Shown here piece after piece: positions 36,601-47,952 of a stretch of DNA of 64,000 nucleotides. The DNA is from Deuterostichococcus epilithicus (Eukaryota; Chlorophyta; Trebouxiophyceae; Prasiolales; Stichococcaceae): the NCBI GenBank assembly GCA_033439295.1, contig JAVTLE010000011.1, positions 186,082 to 250,081 on the forward strand. Direction: 5' to 3'. The position numbers and the translations under genes are program-made. The notes beneath the pieces were generated by a model. That model was not told where the DNA came from. It worked only from the letters and a program-made list of their open reading frames with translations, and did no database searches. The first letter of the stretch is position 1; each line of letters starts with the position of its first letter.

Positions 36601-39201
36601 GTGCAAGGCGCTGTACGCAGAAGCTGACGCGCGAGACGCTGCGGCCAGTTCCGGCGGCCTGGCGCTGGGCCCGCTGGCTGCCGCTCTCGAGTGAGTGCTG
36701 CCGTTTTGTCTTCCTGTCGGCCCTTTCACATGCAAGCAGCACGCTGGCTCGTGCACTTGCCTTTGAGCCACACCTCCGGCTCCCACACACCGGCTGGACA
36801 GCTGCTTGATGGTTGCCGCCTGCTGGGCTGGCCACGCTGCTATGGAATGAGGCTTGGACATCCTCCACCGGCACCCCAAAGACTAAACGCTAAGCTGCCT
36901 GAGATCGGCACTCGCCGTGCAACTGCAGTCGCCTGGTCGTCGTTGGAGACGACCACAGCATCATGTCCATGCACCTCGATCCATGTACTTCGGGCTGATA
37001 TGAAGCGGTGCTGCTGACACGAAAGTCGTACTTGCTTTTCTCGAGGAACAACCGTTTTGCAGTAGTCCTGGCGGCTGCTCTTCGGCTGGGCCGGTACCTC
37101 TAGTCTCGGTCCATCTACACCGTAGGCGCCTGGCGAGCGTGCCTGCAGACGAGGTGGAAGCCGCGGCAGCGTCGAGCGGCGTCGGCGACGGCGGCGGATC
37201 GCATGGCTTGACCTTCGAGGCAGGTGATGCGTCGTCGGCTGCGGCGCTGAGGGCGGCAAAGGCCGCATACGATGCAGCCACTGCGCTGTCGGCGCGCCTG
37301 CCGAGCGTGGAGGTGAGGGAGACCGCTCAGGCGCTTGCCAAGCGGCGGCAGCTTGGCAGGGAGAGGCCCAAAGCTCCTGGCCCAGTCGTTGTAACAGTCG
37401 TGCGTGAGGTTCGTCGGTCTCGTGGCGATGCGGCGGCCAGGGCCTGCATCGAACAACCTGGCAGCCTGCAACTCCCGTCCATGTTCCTGTCTCGAGGGCC
37501 AGCCGCCTGGTCGCCCAGGGTGCCCTGAGTTTTTGAAGCACACCTGCTGGCCGCTGCAGGTGCTGACGCCGCGCTGGATGGCGGATGTCGAGGCGGCGCT
37601 GCTTGCTGACGCGCCGCTGCCGGACGCGACGCTGGGCGCCTCGATGAGCATTGCGCGGGCGACCGGTCTGCACGCCTTCCGGGCCGCCCGGCAGGACTCG
37701 TCACGGCCGCGGCTGGCCGGGCGGCACGCGGCCGAGGTGCGCGTGCTTGCTGCTGGCTGGCGTTCTCCTCCAGGCAGCAGCACTGCAAGCTAGGAGGTCA
37801 GGGCACACGCTGCCGCACAGACAATGCTGATGGCGGGCAGCGGCCAGCTGCTTGGCAGGGCCTTTGTGCGGCTGGTGCTGTCGGTGGCGCGTGCCAGACC
37901 CCCCTGGCATCGAGGGTGTCGAGGATTATTGACTGCCTGCAGGCTGCGCGACTTCGGGACCACCTGGGCGACAAGCTGTGGGCTGCGTATGGCACCAGGC
38001 AGGACGCCTGCGTCGCCGTCTTCGCCGCCCGCGCCAGGTCTTCCAATCTGAAAATGATGGCGCTCGTTCTCCTGGCGGCTCTGTCCGCGCTGCGGACGGT
38101 TTGGAAGCTCAGCGACGGCTCTGGCTTGCTGATGCTGGCACGGTGGATCTGAGTCACAACTGCGCTACTTTACCGATCCCAGCACTGGGCGTGTATGGGC
38201 AGCGAGCTGCTGTGGCGCATCCTCGAGCGCAGTATCAGCTCTGACATCTGGCACCGAGCGCCGTCCTCACCGACCCGCAGGATCAAGCACGTGTCGGAGT
38301 CGCAGTCGCTGTGGCGCATCTTCGAGCGGGGCGCACTGCTTGCCGCGCTGGACGGCGCCTGGGGCGACTTCATCGCCCAGCTGGACGGCCTCAAGTCCGC
38401 CACCAACATCAGGTGCCCCGCTCGAGTTGGCGTTGGAAAGGAATTTGGAAGAGCTGGGGTTTCCTGGCCCAGCTGGAGGCCGTCAAGTCTGTGATCAGCG
38501 TGAGGTGTGCCACGCCGGAGCATCTGACTACATCTGCTTGGGAGCTTACATGAGGGCCGTAAGTTAGCATATAACCCATCATCGACTACCGAGCTGAGGC
38601 GCTATATCGCTTCAAAACCTTCGCCTTGGTGCCAAACCACCATACGTACCTGTCTGGCTGCTCAACCTGCTCAAGAAGGGTTTGGCGGTGGGGTCGACTG
38701 CTCGCCTTGCACTCTGATTGAGGTCGCTCCATGGTCATGGCAAGTCTGCGTGCCGACAGAATCATTACGGTTAGGCCCTTGCATGCGTTATGCGCTCTTC
38801 AGCACCCCCCTCCGCTCCAACCCCCCTCCCCACACACTCCTCCCACCGAACTGCTTTCGGCTATTTCAATCGCCGTTTCAAACAAGCATTCGGTTCGTGG
38901 TCCGCCGCACGGCAGCAGCACTCTGTCGCTCCAGTGGCTGTGCCTGAGGTACGCCATGCTCCCAACCGCGCTCCTTCCTTGCAAACTCTCGCAACACTCA
39001 GCAATGAGGCGGAGTCAGAAACATGAGGAGTCAACATACTGTTGCCGCAGGGCTTTCTCCGGGCGGACACCGGTGGAGGAGTTTGCAGTGGAGACGCGGG
39101 CGGCATACACCCGCATGCTCGCCACCTTCCGACAGGAGGCGCTTGCGGCGCTGTTCCGCGGCGGCGAGATGCCCGCTAGCTCTGGCGGCATGGAGGAGTG
39201 A
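24692..39201 (+). CDS. SECA2: SecA-type preprotein translocase ATPase, plant SECA2 class
   Basis: Motor ATPase of the second chloroplast Sec system. Thirty phase-consistent exons give 1,519 residues: 24692-25419, 25620-25692, 25935-26066, 26400-26560, 27087-27270, 27601-27732, 27946-28042, 28313-28592, 29108-29207, 29485-29592, 29917-30066, 30236-30336, 30871-30980, 31172-31258, 31594-31717, 31918-32169, 32549-32645, 33345-33422, 33702-33794, 34217-34316, 34691-34821, 35215-35313, 35678-35806, 36053-36268, 36584-36690, 37126-37312, 37560-37736, 37943-37986, 38281-38412, 39051-39201. A basic, Ala/Ser-rich N-terminus resembles a plastid transit peptide. Motifs: [17 protein letters not shown] (Walker A), [11 protein letters not shown] (Walker B), [27 protein letters not shown] (arginine fingers), REYDEV and C-terminal [14 protein letters not shown]. 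The SECA2-type insertion before the last helicase motif ([20 protein letters not shown]) separates it from SECA1. Length exceeds the roughly 1,050 usual for SECA2, through the leader (residues 1-242, which may hide an intron), a Gly/Ser linker in exon 16 and an Ala/Glu-rich insertion in exons 24-26. Confidence 0.93.
26864..27115 (+). repeat. SECA2 exon 5 start in three tandem copies
   Basis: The real exon begins at 27087 ([11 protein letters not shown]). Diverged copies with their acceptor-like tails begin near 26867 ([10 protein letters not shown]) and 26977 ([15 protein letters not shown]). Spacing is about 109-110 bases. The copies lie in the intron before exon 5. Confidence 0.75.
27405..27442. 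repeat. AGC trinucleotide microsatellite
   Basis: A run of imperfect agc/cag triplets in the SECA2 intron between exons 5 and 6. It appears as a poly-Leu or poly-Ser ORF when translated, but it is intronic. Confidence 0.85.
33003..33422 (+). repeat. Duplicated SECA2 exon 18 with upstream intron
   Basis: 33146-33202 ([19 protein letters not shown]) copies the real exon at 33345-33422 ([19 protein letters not shown]) with about five differences in 57 bases. Intron sequence before each copy is also related: gcagcaccgactg occurs at about 33005 and 33235. Both copies follow AG acceptors. Only the second continues to a donor that joins in phase to exon 19. Confidence 0.9.
34080..34316 (+). repeat. 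Intron echo of SECA2 exon 20
   Basis: About 34080-34140, after a ctgcag acceptor, is a diverged copy of the start of exon 20 (34217-34275, [20 protein letters not shown]), offset about 136 bases. The shared word gaccggcgc and the spacing of G/C runs support homology. The copy is frame-damaged. Confidence 0.65.
38205..38515 (+). repeat. Echoes on both sides of SECA2 exon 29
   Basis: Upstream, gtggcgcatcctcgagcg (38212) copies gtggcgcatcttcgagcg (38311) in the exon, offset 99. Downstream, cccagctggaggccgtcaag (38468) copies cccagctggacggcctcaag (38376), including the following donor-like aggtg, offset 92. The exon itself (38281-38412, [20 protein letters not shown]) is conserved SECA2 sequence. 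Confidence 0.85.
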
Positions 39202-39867
39202 TGTGCCGGCAGCCTTGACAGGGCTCGACGAGTCTCAGCTCATCGCTGAGGTAGATCCGCGGCCGCGGCGCCGCATGGCGCAAGCACCCTGCAGCCGCCG
39301 TCAGACAGCTCTGGTCATGAGATGCCTCAGAAGCACCGCCTGTGTACTCCTAGGAGGCCTCATCAGCGAACTGCGCAGTCGACTTTTATTTGATGACATC
39401 ATTGCTTGGTGCTCTCAGTCGTGGGCGAGGCACCTGCTGTTGATGCAGCACGTGTGGTAGCCTCTGCCAAGCAACCCCCTCCGTTGACAGTCCCAGCATA
39501 ACTGTTTCACGATTTAGGTACATGTGCAGCGAAAAAACCAACGTGCTAACCGGTGAATACACGTGCGCAGACGTTTCCTCAGCATATTAGGTTTCAGGCT
39601 GCACATTACTGCAATGTGACCTCTGCTAGACACCACCCCGTGTCATCCTATGAGTGCGAGCATTCGCCTCATGAGCTACGAAGAGTCAAACGACCACGAT
39701 GCCCTCCATCGGCAGGGCTCTTACAGGGTGGCTGCCATCCTGACACGGCCTGCCCTGTACCTATTGACAGTCTCCAGAGCGCCATCGCGCAGCATCGACT
39801 CGTGCGCCTGCACTCTGAGGCACCCGCTCATCCCCCTGATGTGCGGACCGGCTCCAGGCGTGGGGGC
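39202..39867. other. Convergent 3' interval between SECA2 and the WDR44-like gene
   Basis: Both neighbours end here tail to tail, so it should hold two 3' untranslated regions. No terminator or polyadenylation signal stood out clearly, and no gene is supported. Confidence 0.45.
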
Positions 39868-42800
39868 TCACAGCCACTGCGGCGGGGCGAGGCTCTCCGC
39901 GACCACCAGCCGCCCGCTCTCGTGGGCGGCGACGTACACCGCGCCAAAGGTGGCGCCGCAGCGCAGCGACGCCTCGCCGGCGGCGACGGCCTCGGCGGCG
40001 CGGCCCGTCAGGTTGCGGGACGACCGCGCCACGGCGGGCTCCGGCGGACCCCACGGCGCGCCCAGCTGCGGCGGCAGGCAGAGCGGCACGTCGCACGGCA
40101 GCGCCCCTGGACGATAACCGCACGCAGACGGACGGGAGAGACAGGGACCGGTCGTGCTGAGCCTGTGTTTGGTCGGCAGGCCGGACGACGAGTGCTGCGA
40201 GCACGTACAGTGCAGCATCAGGCATTTCTCATCCACATCCTCCAGAGGACGCCCGCTGGAGACTTGCGATCAGGCATTATTGTCTGCTACCTCACCCTGC
40301 TGGCGGCGGCGCGAGCCAGAGCGTTCGGGGAGCGCCGCGCGGCGTCGGGCGCGGCGATGGCGACCGTCACGGCGCCTCGCCCCGCAAAGAATGCCTCCCA
40401 CGACGTGTTCTTCTCCGGCAGCGCTGCGCAGCAGGCAGCGGCACAGCTGGGACGCAGAAGCGCATTGTGTCGAAGGCGCTTTGAGGATGTGGGCGACGCA
40501 GGCGAGCACTGTGCAGGCTGCATGCTGCATGCCTGTGGGACTGGAGCCCCCAGCCTGGGCGACCCCAACGTTATGTCAGGCTGCCTTGCATCAACCCGCT
40601 GCACAGTTGTGATGGAAGAGCAAGTGCAGATGCCCGCGGGCGCAGGGCTGCTTAGCAAGGGTGCCTGCCGAGGAGATGTCACTTGCATCTTCAACAGCCT
40701 TCCAGCGGAGGAGTAATCCTGGCATTATACACTGTATACAAGGCGGATGACGTAAACCCTGTGCAAGTCCCTGACTGTGCTGTGCATACAGACGCACCTG
40801 CGGTCGGCCCGCCGGGGGTGGCGTCCCAGAGGAAGGCCCAGCCGTCCTCGGAACCGCAGGTGATCTGCCGGCCGTCGGGCGAGAACGCCGCGCTGATGCG
40901 CGCGTCCCTGCGCCACGTGGAGGCGCACACACTTGCGGTGAGCTGCAGGTCCACGTTCCACTTCCGCTGGCTGCAGCGACAAGCACTGAGCACGATGCCG
41001 GCGGGCAGAAGGGACACGCGTGAGTCGATCGTCAGCCGTGAGCGGCCTGACTCCACGTGATTCTGCAGATGAACGACACGCAAGTCGTCTGCTTGGCGCC
41101 AGAGCACCACACCAGAACCACGCGACTCAGTCATCGCGTCTCCCGCGCACCCGACGGCCGGTCCCTTGGCCTTGCACACGAGGCCGTATCCGTCAAACAG
41201 ACGCAGCCGCGCGTCCGCGGATGTCACCAGCAGCAGCCTGCCGTCGCCGCCGCCGGCCAATGCAGGCTGGAACGCCAGCCCCGTGACCTTGCGACCGCTC
41301 TTGGACTTGCCCCGCCGGTTCTTGACGTCTGCGCGAGCATGGCAGGCGGCAAATGTTGGCTTGGCGTGAGATGGAACGCCTGTCAGGGCAAGATGACACG
41401 AAGATGACACGCTGCCGCCGGATGCCATCGCAGCATTTCGCCGTAATCAGCGAGCGCCGTCAATGTTTGCGCTGTCCGCCGGCGCTTTCTCCTATCACAA
41501 AAATCATCATTATGTGCTCAGCGCCATCAGAACACGTGACACAGGGCTGCGGCTGCGTTCTGAAGGACTCTACCGATCTCGCCTTGTATTCGAGGTGGCC
41601 TCTGGCATCGACGCCGTGAGTTCAGAAGAGGACCTTGCACTCACAGATATGCCCTGACCCTGGAATCTGAATGTGAATTAAAGTTCTCTTTCATGATCAC
41701 ACCGATCGACGCTCAGACTCCAGGCGCCATTAGTTGTTGACGGAGCACAAGGAGATGCGCCCTCAAAGGACCTGCCGACAGAAGTTTGTGTCCGAGTGTA
41801 TTCGGCACCGTCGCCGATCTGGGCGTCGGATACCGGGGACCCAGTGTCATCGGGTCCGTGAAACTGGATGCTTGCCTCAAAAGAGCTGATGCCGACCCTG
41901 GATCGTGCAGCCGGATTGAATGGAATCCCACTTGTGCACCAGTCACAACCCACCGATCTGCGCCTCGTACTCCAAGCGGCCGTTGTCGTCGGCGCCGTAG
42001 AACCGGACCTTGCCCTTGAGGGTGCCCACCGCCACGCGGCCGCCGCCGGGCGCCCACACCGCCGCCGTCGCCATCTCATGCACGTCCGCGGCGTCGAGCT
42101 CGCGCCGCTCCGGCACGCTCCACAGCCGGACCTGCCGTCGGCATGCAGCAAAGGGGAGACTTTCGGCGCCTCGAAGGGTCTTTCCTGGAAAGCCTTTGGC
42201 TGAAGGTCTGTGCGGAACAAGGAAGCTAGGAATGGTAAACAAGGTGACATCGACCTTTCGCTGCAGCAGTAGGACCCGATGACATGCCTTGTCGCTCCGA
42301 CTTATGCCCATAACCACCTATCCGACTGCACATGTGATGCTGCCAGGACGTGTGCAGTGGCAGTCGTGGAAGGGCAGGTGAGGAAGACTCGACCATCGCA
42401 GGAAACAGTGCAGAGTCGGTGGTCAGCTTTGTGCCGGGCGCCCCGGAGGCTGGCACCGGGCCCCAGTGTTTGCAGCGCGAAAGAGGGAGGCAGTGCCCCC
42501 TGCGCACCTTGCCGTCGATGGAGGTGGACACGAAGCGGGTGTCGTCCGTCGGGTGAAATTGCACCGTCGTCACCCAATCCGAGTGCCTGCCGCAGGAGAG
42601 ATGCAGGGGTTCACACATCATCTGCCGCCCGACTTTGCTCCCAGCCTCTTCAGAATGTGTACCAGAGTGGCGCAGGCTCCGTGGGTTGCTAACCCTGCGG
42701 AGCCAATCAGCGCGTGCACAAGAAGCACCCCACACAGCGCTGCAGGAAGTTCTCAATGTGAGCATCAGAGCGCAGGAGGATCCTCCCGAGTTGATGTGCT

Positions 42801-45484
42801 GCAGCCGGTCTGTAGAGGACTGATGGCAGGAGCGCAAAGGTGGACAAGCGGAGGCACTCGGCGCGGCCAGGGTGCGGCACAGGCACAGTCTTGCAGTTCT
42901 AAGTTTTGGGGAAGAGTAACTCGAGAATGCGCACTTGAAGACGCGCAGGCACTCGGGCCGGGCAGGGTGCCACAGGCGCACGTCGCCGTCCATGGAGCCG
43001 CTCGCCAGGAAGTCGGAAGTGGACCAGCCCACTGCCAGCACCTCCTGCGGCAATGGGTGTCGTGCAGACTTCGTGGGCTGTTGACAGAGTATGATGGGAC
43101 AGTCGTTGGCCCACATGCATGCCCTGCTGGCGGCAGCACACTCTGTGGTTGCGAGGACTGGCAGCGTGTGAAGGGGTGAAGAAGCCAGCCCAGCGACAAT
43201 GCCGTCTGCTGCCCTCGAAGCTGCGGGCTCATGCACTACGGTGCAAGCAAGGGCCTGACCGCTGGGTTGGCCGTCATGTGAAGTGCGAACATTTGTGAGG
43301 CGAGGTTCCGGAACTCGCAGCCTGAAGTCGGAATCGAGGCAACGGCACCAGTGTTTCGGTCTCTGCTGGCCTGATTGTCTCTCACCCGCTTGTGGCCGCG
43401 CCACTCGCGTGCCGGCTGCTGCTCGAAGACAGGGCACGCCTCAAGGCCCGGCACCGCGCCGTGGCCGCCGGCAACTGCCGCGCCACCGCCCAGCTGCGCC
43501 GGGTCCGCGCTGCCGCTCGGCTGCGCCTGCGGCGCCGGGAGGTGAGGGGCCTCGCATACGAGGCCCGCTGCTTACAGCGGACTGCTTTATGGTGACACAA
43601 GCTGACGCTGCCTCTGGGATACCTCCCGCAACGCAGGGCTTTCAAACTGCGCAGTTGGCAACACGTGGTTCTGAGCTTGGCACCGGTGCGGCGGCAGGTT
43701 CCAGATGGAGGTGCGGGGCCGCACCACTGACGACCCCCGGTCAGGGATGACAGCCCACAGCCTCACGACAGTGTCCTGCCCCGCAGTTGCCAGGTGGACC
43801 CCGCGGCAGCTGAACGCCGCAGCCCAGATGACACCCGCATGCGCGTCCAGCTCCTGCAAGTCATTGCCCCGAGTTGGACCGGCACGCACTGCGCCGCACG
43901 AGCCTCGCAGGCTCCCCTGAAGTCGCCCGAAAGTGGCATCGCTGCTGGTATCGAGGCATTCGCCCGTGCGCCTGCCACCTGCACTAGCGCCAGCGCGGCG
44001 CAGACGGTGCACAACTTCCCTGCATGCGTCCTTGCCTTGAAGCCTCATTCAGGACTCAACGTGATAGCAATGCCCCAACCGCAGCCGCGCCCGTCACCTG
44101 CACCAGCGCCAGGTCGGCGCAGTCGGTGTGCAGTTTGCCGCGCGCATGCGTCGGCAGCCGCATACCCAGCGGCAATGCGCCGCCAGGCGGCGGCGCCGGC
44201 ATTGCCTCGTCCCCCTCCTCGTCCTCCTGCGCACAAGTGAACGTGCGAGGTGTGCTCGTGGTGCAAGTCGATGGATCTTCGCAATTCGACGGACCTTCTC
44301 AACATGGTTCTGGTGCAATGGCAGCCGCTTTGCTGCCGGTTGCCGCGCACTCGTTGGGTTGGGGGCTGCCATCTGGGTTGGGGGCTGTCATCAGAAGCCT
44401 GCGGTTCTCTCACTCCGTGATCTGCGATGCTCACTCTCACCCGCACATCGCCGTCCGACCCCAGGCTGCGGCTGGATGCAGTCCGCAAACTGCCGCCAGC
44501 GTCCGCAGCGCCCGCATGCGCCTCGCCCGCAGTGCCGGACTGCCCTGAAAGGCGGCTCACGCCTTGCCGCCTCGTTGGCGACCCTGCGTACAGATGTTTC
44601 AGGCGACATCCTCTCTGCACCGGACAGACCCGTGCAGCGGAGGTGCAGCAGTGCACATGCCACGCTGAGCAGGCCTCTGCTGCTGAGGTCCAAGACTGGG
44701 AGAGTCGTGCAGAACCGCAGCTCGAAGCTGCTGTGGCGGAAATTAGCTGACACGCAAGCAGAATTGCAGCAACATGAGGACCCCACCCGGTGTGGGGGTG
44801 TCGGGGCCGCTTGCAGGCGTCCCAGACTCGTCCGAAGCATGCGAGGCGGCGGACTGCCGCGCAACGGACTTCATGCCGGCCCAGCCGCCGGACTTGCCCG
44901 CCGCAAACGTCTTCTTGAACCAGGCGCCTGTTTTGCCAAGCGCCTTTGGCGGCGACGCCGCGGCCGCCGCGGCCGCCGCCTGCTGCTGCCCCAGCGGTCC
45001 AGCGGCGCTGCTCGGCGGACCAGACCCAGAACTGCAGGAGGGTCTGAGCGATGAGCTGTTGAACGCAATAATGGTGTGCTGGCCCAAACCATCTTCGAGC
45101 AGTGTCTGATGGAGCTGTCCAACAGCACCACGAGCGCATCACCGCTACCATCAGGGTCACACACGTGCCCCTAGCGCTGCCTTTCGTAGCTGCACCTTAC
45201 TCCATGCACCATACTCCATACTCCATGAACCATGCACCATGCACCATGCACCATGCACCGTGTGCATGCTAAGCAGCCTGTTGACCGATGATGCAGACGG
45301 AACTGCATTGCACATTTGCACAGTTTGCACAGTACCTCTGTTGCTGGCTGGCGCAAGCGGCAGCGGCGGCGGAAGCGGCGTCCTCATCGCCCACCTCCGA
45401 GGCCACCAGGCTGCCGTCTTCCTCGTCGTCCCAGGAGTCGTCGGAGTCGGAATCGACGAACCGCACGGCGTCGTCTTCTGACAT
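39868..45484 (-). CDS. WD40-repeat protein of the WDR44 (Rab11-binding) type
   Basis: Likely a WD40 scaffold in membrane traffic, by family only. Well-phased exons: 45336-45484, 44787-45043, 44441-44544, 44098-44226, then blades starting at 43853, one ending at 43386, and 42935-43044, 42508-42586, 41954-42131, one starting at 41328, 40798-40907, 40296-40423 and a last exon ending at the stop 39868. The N-terminus is acidic (VRFVDSDSDDSWDDEEDG), followed by KTGAWFKKTFAAGKSGGW, which resembles the conserved basic motif before the propeller. Blades read LATAGQDTVVRLWAVIP, LASGSMDGDVRLWHP, DWVTTVQFHPTDDTRFVS, VAVGTLKGKVRFYGADD and ITCGSEDGWAFLWDATP. The order, the NRRGKSKSGRKVTGLAFQP linker and the spacing match plant WDR44-like proteins. 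The first exon shown follows an AG and may be internal, so the true start may lie upstream to about 45.8 kb. Borders near 43.5-43.7, 41.1 and 40.1 kb are approximate. Confidence 0.82.
41800..41870 (-). repeat. Intron echo of a WDR44-like blade
   Basis: IQFHGPDDTGSPVSDAQIGD (about 41870-41810) copies VRFYGADDNGRLEYEAQIG at the end of exon 41954-42131. Plus-strand ccgatctg words mark the donor side at 41814 and 41953, offset about 139. Confidence 0.8.
43970..44040 (-). repeat. Intron echo of the LALVQ exon end in the WDR44-like gene
   Basis: GKLCTVCAALALVQVAGA (about 44030-43970) copies GKLHTDCADLALVQVTGA at the end of exon 44098-44226, donor included (CAG|GTG), offset about 119 bases. Confidence 0.8.
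45195..45262. repeat. Short tandem repeat of caccatg heptamers
   Basis: Runs of ccatgca/ccatact heptamers within an intron of the WDR44-like gene. Simple repeat with no coding value. Confidence 0.85.
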
Positions 45485-46645
45485 CTCCTCCTGTCAGCAC
45501 CGGTGCAAAAGCAAGCGGTCAAGAGGGTGCAATGCACTTTGGCGGCTGGCTCAACGACGTTTCGTGCTTGAACATTCTGTGGAGCATTCTGCAAGCTCGC
45601 TTGAGCACGGTGTGTTCTACAGGTGCAAGCGCAGGGCGCTCACGGCGTTCAGCAATGGCAGGCGAGGGGCGCGTCGGGCTGATGCAGCGGTCTTGTCTCA
45701 CCAGGGCCGTGGCCTCTGACTTGCCACTCGCGGTTGTCATGGTCGTGGGCATCAGCGGCATGCCATCGTTGTTCAGCGATCTGTAGGACGCTTGCTCAAC
45801 TGGCTGAACTTGCTAGTGCTACAACTGTCGGAAACTACGCAGCTACGAGAGCATCGGTAAAGGTCGAGTAATAGATGATCTTTGAAGCGCATACCCGTGC
45901 TGCGACGCGCTTGAAAGTTGTGCAAGTTGGCATTTGCTGATGCAACACCCTCGACGCCTGGAATTGCAGCATTGGTTCAGCAAGCTTGTGAGAGATTTCT
46001 CTGGATCTCTTGGACTTTATGCAAACTGACAAGTGACGGGAAGAAAACAGGAAAGGAGTACGCCATTTACGCAACGAGAAGCTGGCATCGCACGTGCGAG
46101 ATGCGGTTCAGCAAGCTCGTTGCCGCTCACGGCGTTCAGCCATAAACTGCATTTGCAGCTTCCAGAGGAGAAGCAGCTCCAGCTCCCAAATAGTCTGTTT
46201 CTCGCACGCTCATGAAAGCTGCAAGCGCTGTGTGATAATTCAACTACAAACAACACTGGTGCAGCACACATATGTGCAGCGAGAGCCGGCAGGGGCGTCG
46301 ATATGGTCGGAACTCGATCTAGCACAGCAGCCTACGGCCCAACTACAAGCTACACAGCAGGCATGTTGCATTGCAAGTGCGTGCACATGCGGCGGTGTGT
46401 GCAGCATGCTGCGCTGTCCTCACAGCTCCCAGGCGCTTCCTCTGGCCTTGAAAACGGCCTTGAACGGATTGATGCACTGCTCAAGCAACCCTGCAAAAAT
46501 TAGGACCAAAGGCTGCGCGGGGTGGCAGCCTAGCAGCGGCTGCGGCGCCTGCATCATGATCGGATGTCCCGGTACCAACCATCCTGGGCTGTGCAATAAG
46601 ACAGCTTTTGAAGACAGCATGTCACAGGCAGTCGTTGCCCTGCAG
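45485..46645. other. Divergent interval, WDR44-like gene / coiled-coil gene
   Basis: May contain the 5' exons and promoter of the WDR44-like gene (minus) and of the small plus-strand gene. Several ORFs of 60-230 codons exist, but none could be chained by phase to the exons on either side. Sequence between 45.8 and 46.3 kb is noticeably less GC-rich, as expected for a promoter region. Confidence 0.4.
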
Positions 46646-47952
46646 GTGCGCAGCGGCTGCAGCTGGACGACGGCGACGGCACGGCAGGCAGCGCATCGCA
46701 GCGGCAGGCGCTGCGGCAGGAGATTGCCCGCCTGCGGAACGCCTCGACGCACCTGGAATCGTCAAATGTGGAGCTGAAGGCGGCGCTGGTGGCGGACCCT
46801 GGGGACCAGGACTTTCAGGACGCCATTGGGGTGGGTGCTTGAGGGTTTAGGGCCTGCCCCCAGCCGCCAGCAGTCTTCGCAAGCTGCTGGGAGGCCCAGA
46901 CGGTTGACCTGTCCAAAGCTGCTTCAGACGAGCGTCACCGCTTAGCTTGCAGTGCGGTTGGTGAAGTGACAGAGCTTGGTCTTGAGACAAGATTTTCCTG
47001 GTGCTCTGGAACGGCATGATGGGAACAGCGCGCGCAGGTGCGCTGGGGGGTCCTTCCGGGCGATGCCCAGCTGGATGATGCTTGTGGCGCCGGGTGGCAC
47101 AGATAGCACTTGTCGAAACACGTTCCAAAATAGAAATCTGAAGAGTAACAGGTTCCTCACCGTTTGCAGGAGAACATTGCCGTGATTGCCAAGTACCGGG
47201 CGCGTGTGGCGGCGCTGCAGCAGGAGCTGGAGGCAGCTGGCGGTGGATGCGGTGAAGTGGGTGGGGTAGACATTCCAGGCAAGTCTAAGTGGTCTGTTCA
47301 CGCCGTATCCTCGATGCCATGCACGCTCACCGCCGACTGCAGTGCGCCATGCGTGCTTCCGGCCCACAAAACACAGTCAGAGATGGTCAGCAAAAGGTGC
47401 TTCCCTGGTGGTGGTAACATACTTGCGGACCACCACAAGCATGAACACCTGGGTTCGACATTGCTAGGCAAGCGCAAAACAGGAGTCAAAACCCTGAGGT
47501 TGTGGGACACACTCACGGCACAACTGAAAATGCCACCACCAGTTTGCTTTCTGCCCTGCAGAGGCAGCAGACACAGCAGACGCGGAGATTGTGGCGACCA
47601 GGCTACATGATGCACCGGGCCCATCGCCTGCAGCAATGATGGGCGTTCCAGCGAGCGATGACAGCAGGCAGCAACACGCTGCAGGTGAGGACTCGCATAT
47701 GCAAGGCTGCAGCTGAGCATCGGTGCCACGTGTGCTCGTCTCCCACGATGCTGTGTTGCCGCTCTGAGCTCCGCCTGCCCGGATGTGTCACACGAGGGTG
47801 TGTATGCAGCTGTAGCAGCAGAGGCGCTTGTGACGCTCGTGCGGGCGGTGGGCAATGACAAGTTGAGCAGAATAACAGATCGGCTGTGCTGCTTCACAGG
47901 CGATGGCGGCAGCGATGCGCGGCCAGGTTCGCAGACCGTAGACATGACATGA
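46646..47952 (+). CDS. Small coiled-coil protein, family not recognised (5' end unresolved)
   Basis: Four exons keep phase: 46646-46830, 47170-47251, 47562-47684, 47810-47952 (TGA). The first begins inside a codon, so at least one upstream exon is missing. The visible protein is about 177 residues. It has a helical, heptad-like segment (QRQALRQEIARLRNASTHLE), an acidic link (DPGDQDFQDAIG), a second helix (ENIAVIAKYRARVAALQQEL) and a variable Ala/Asp-rich part. It then has a final helix (AVAAEALVTLVRAVGNDKLS) and a polar end. No catalytic motif is visible. The layout suggests a small coiled-coil adaptor, but I assign no function. The last exon is the least certain; an upstream AG would shift it into an early stop. 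Confidence 0.55.

Noticed and set aside
39553-40716. 387-codon plus-strand ORF
   Set aside because: Overlaps the last exons of the minus-strand WDR44-like gene, where conserved segments and splice phases support the minus strand. High GC content makes long antisense frames common.
42226-43437. Single 403-codon minus-strand ORF across the WD40 region
   Set aside because: It reads through introns; the WD40 blades alternate between frames and need splicing.
44045-45160. 371-codon minus-strand ORF
   Set aside because: Contains one true exon frame (near 44441-44544) but elsewhere is out of frame with the KTGAWFKKTF exon; an unspliced artefact.
45195-45262. Heptamer repeats considered as a CRISPR-like or telomere-like array
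   Set aside because: Contiguous simple repeats without spacers, inside a nuclear intron; the unit is not a telomere type known in green algae.
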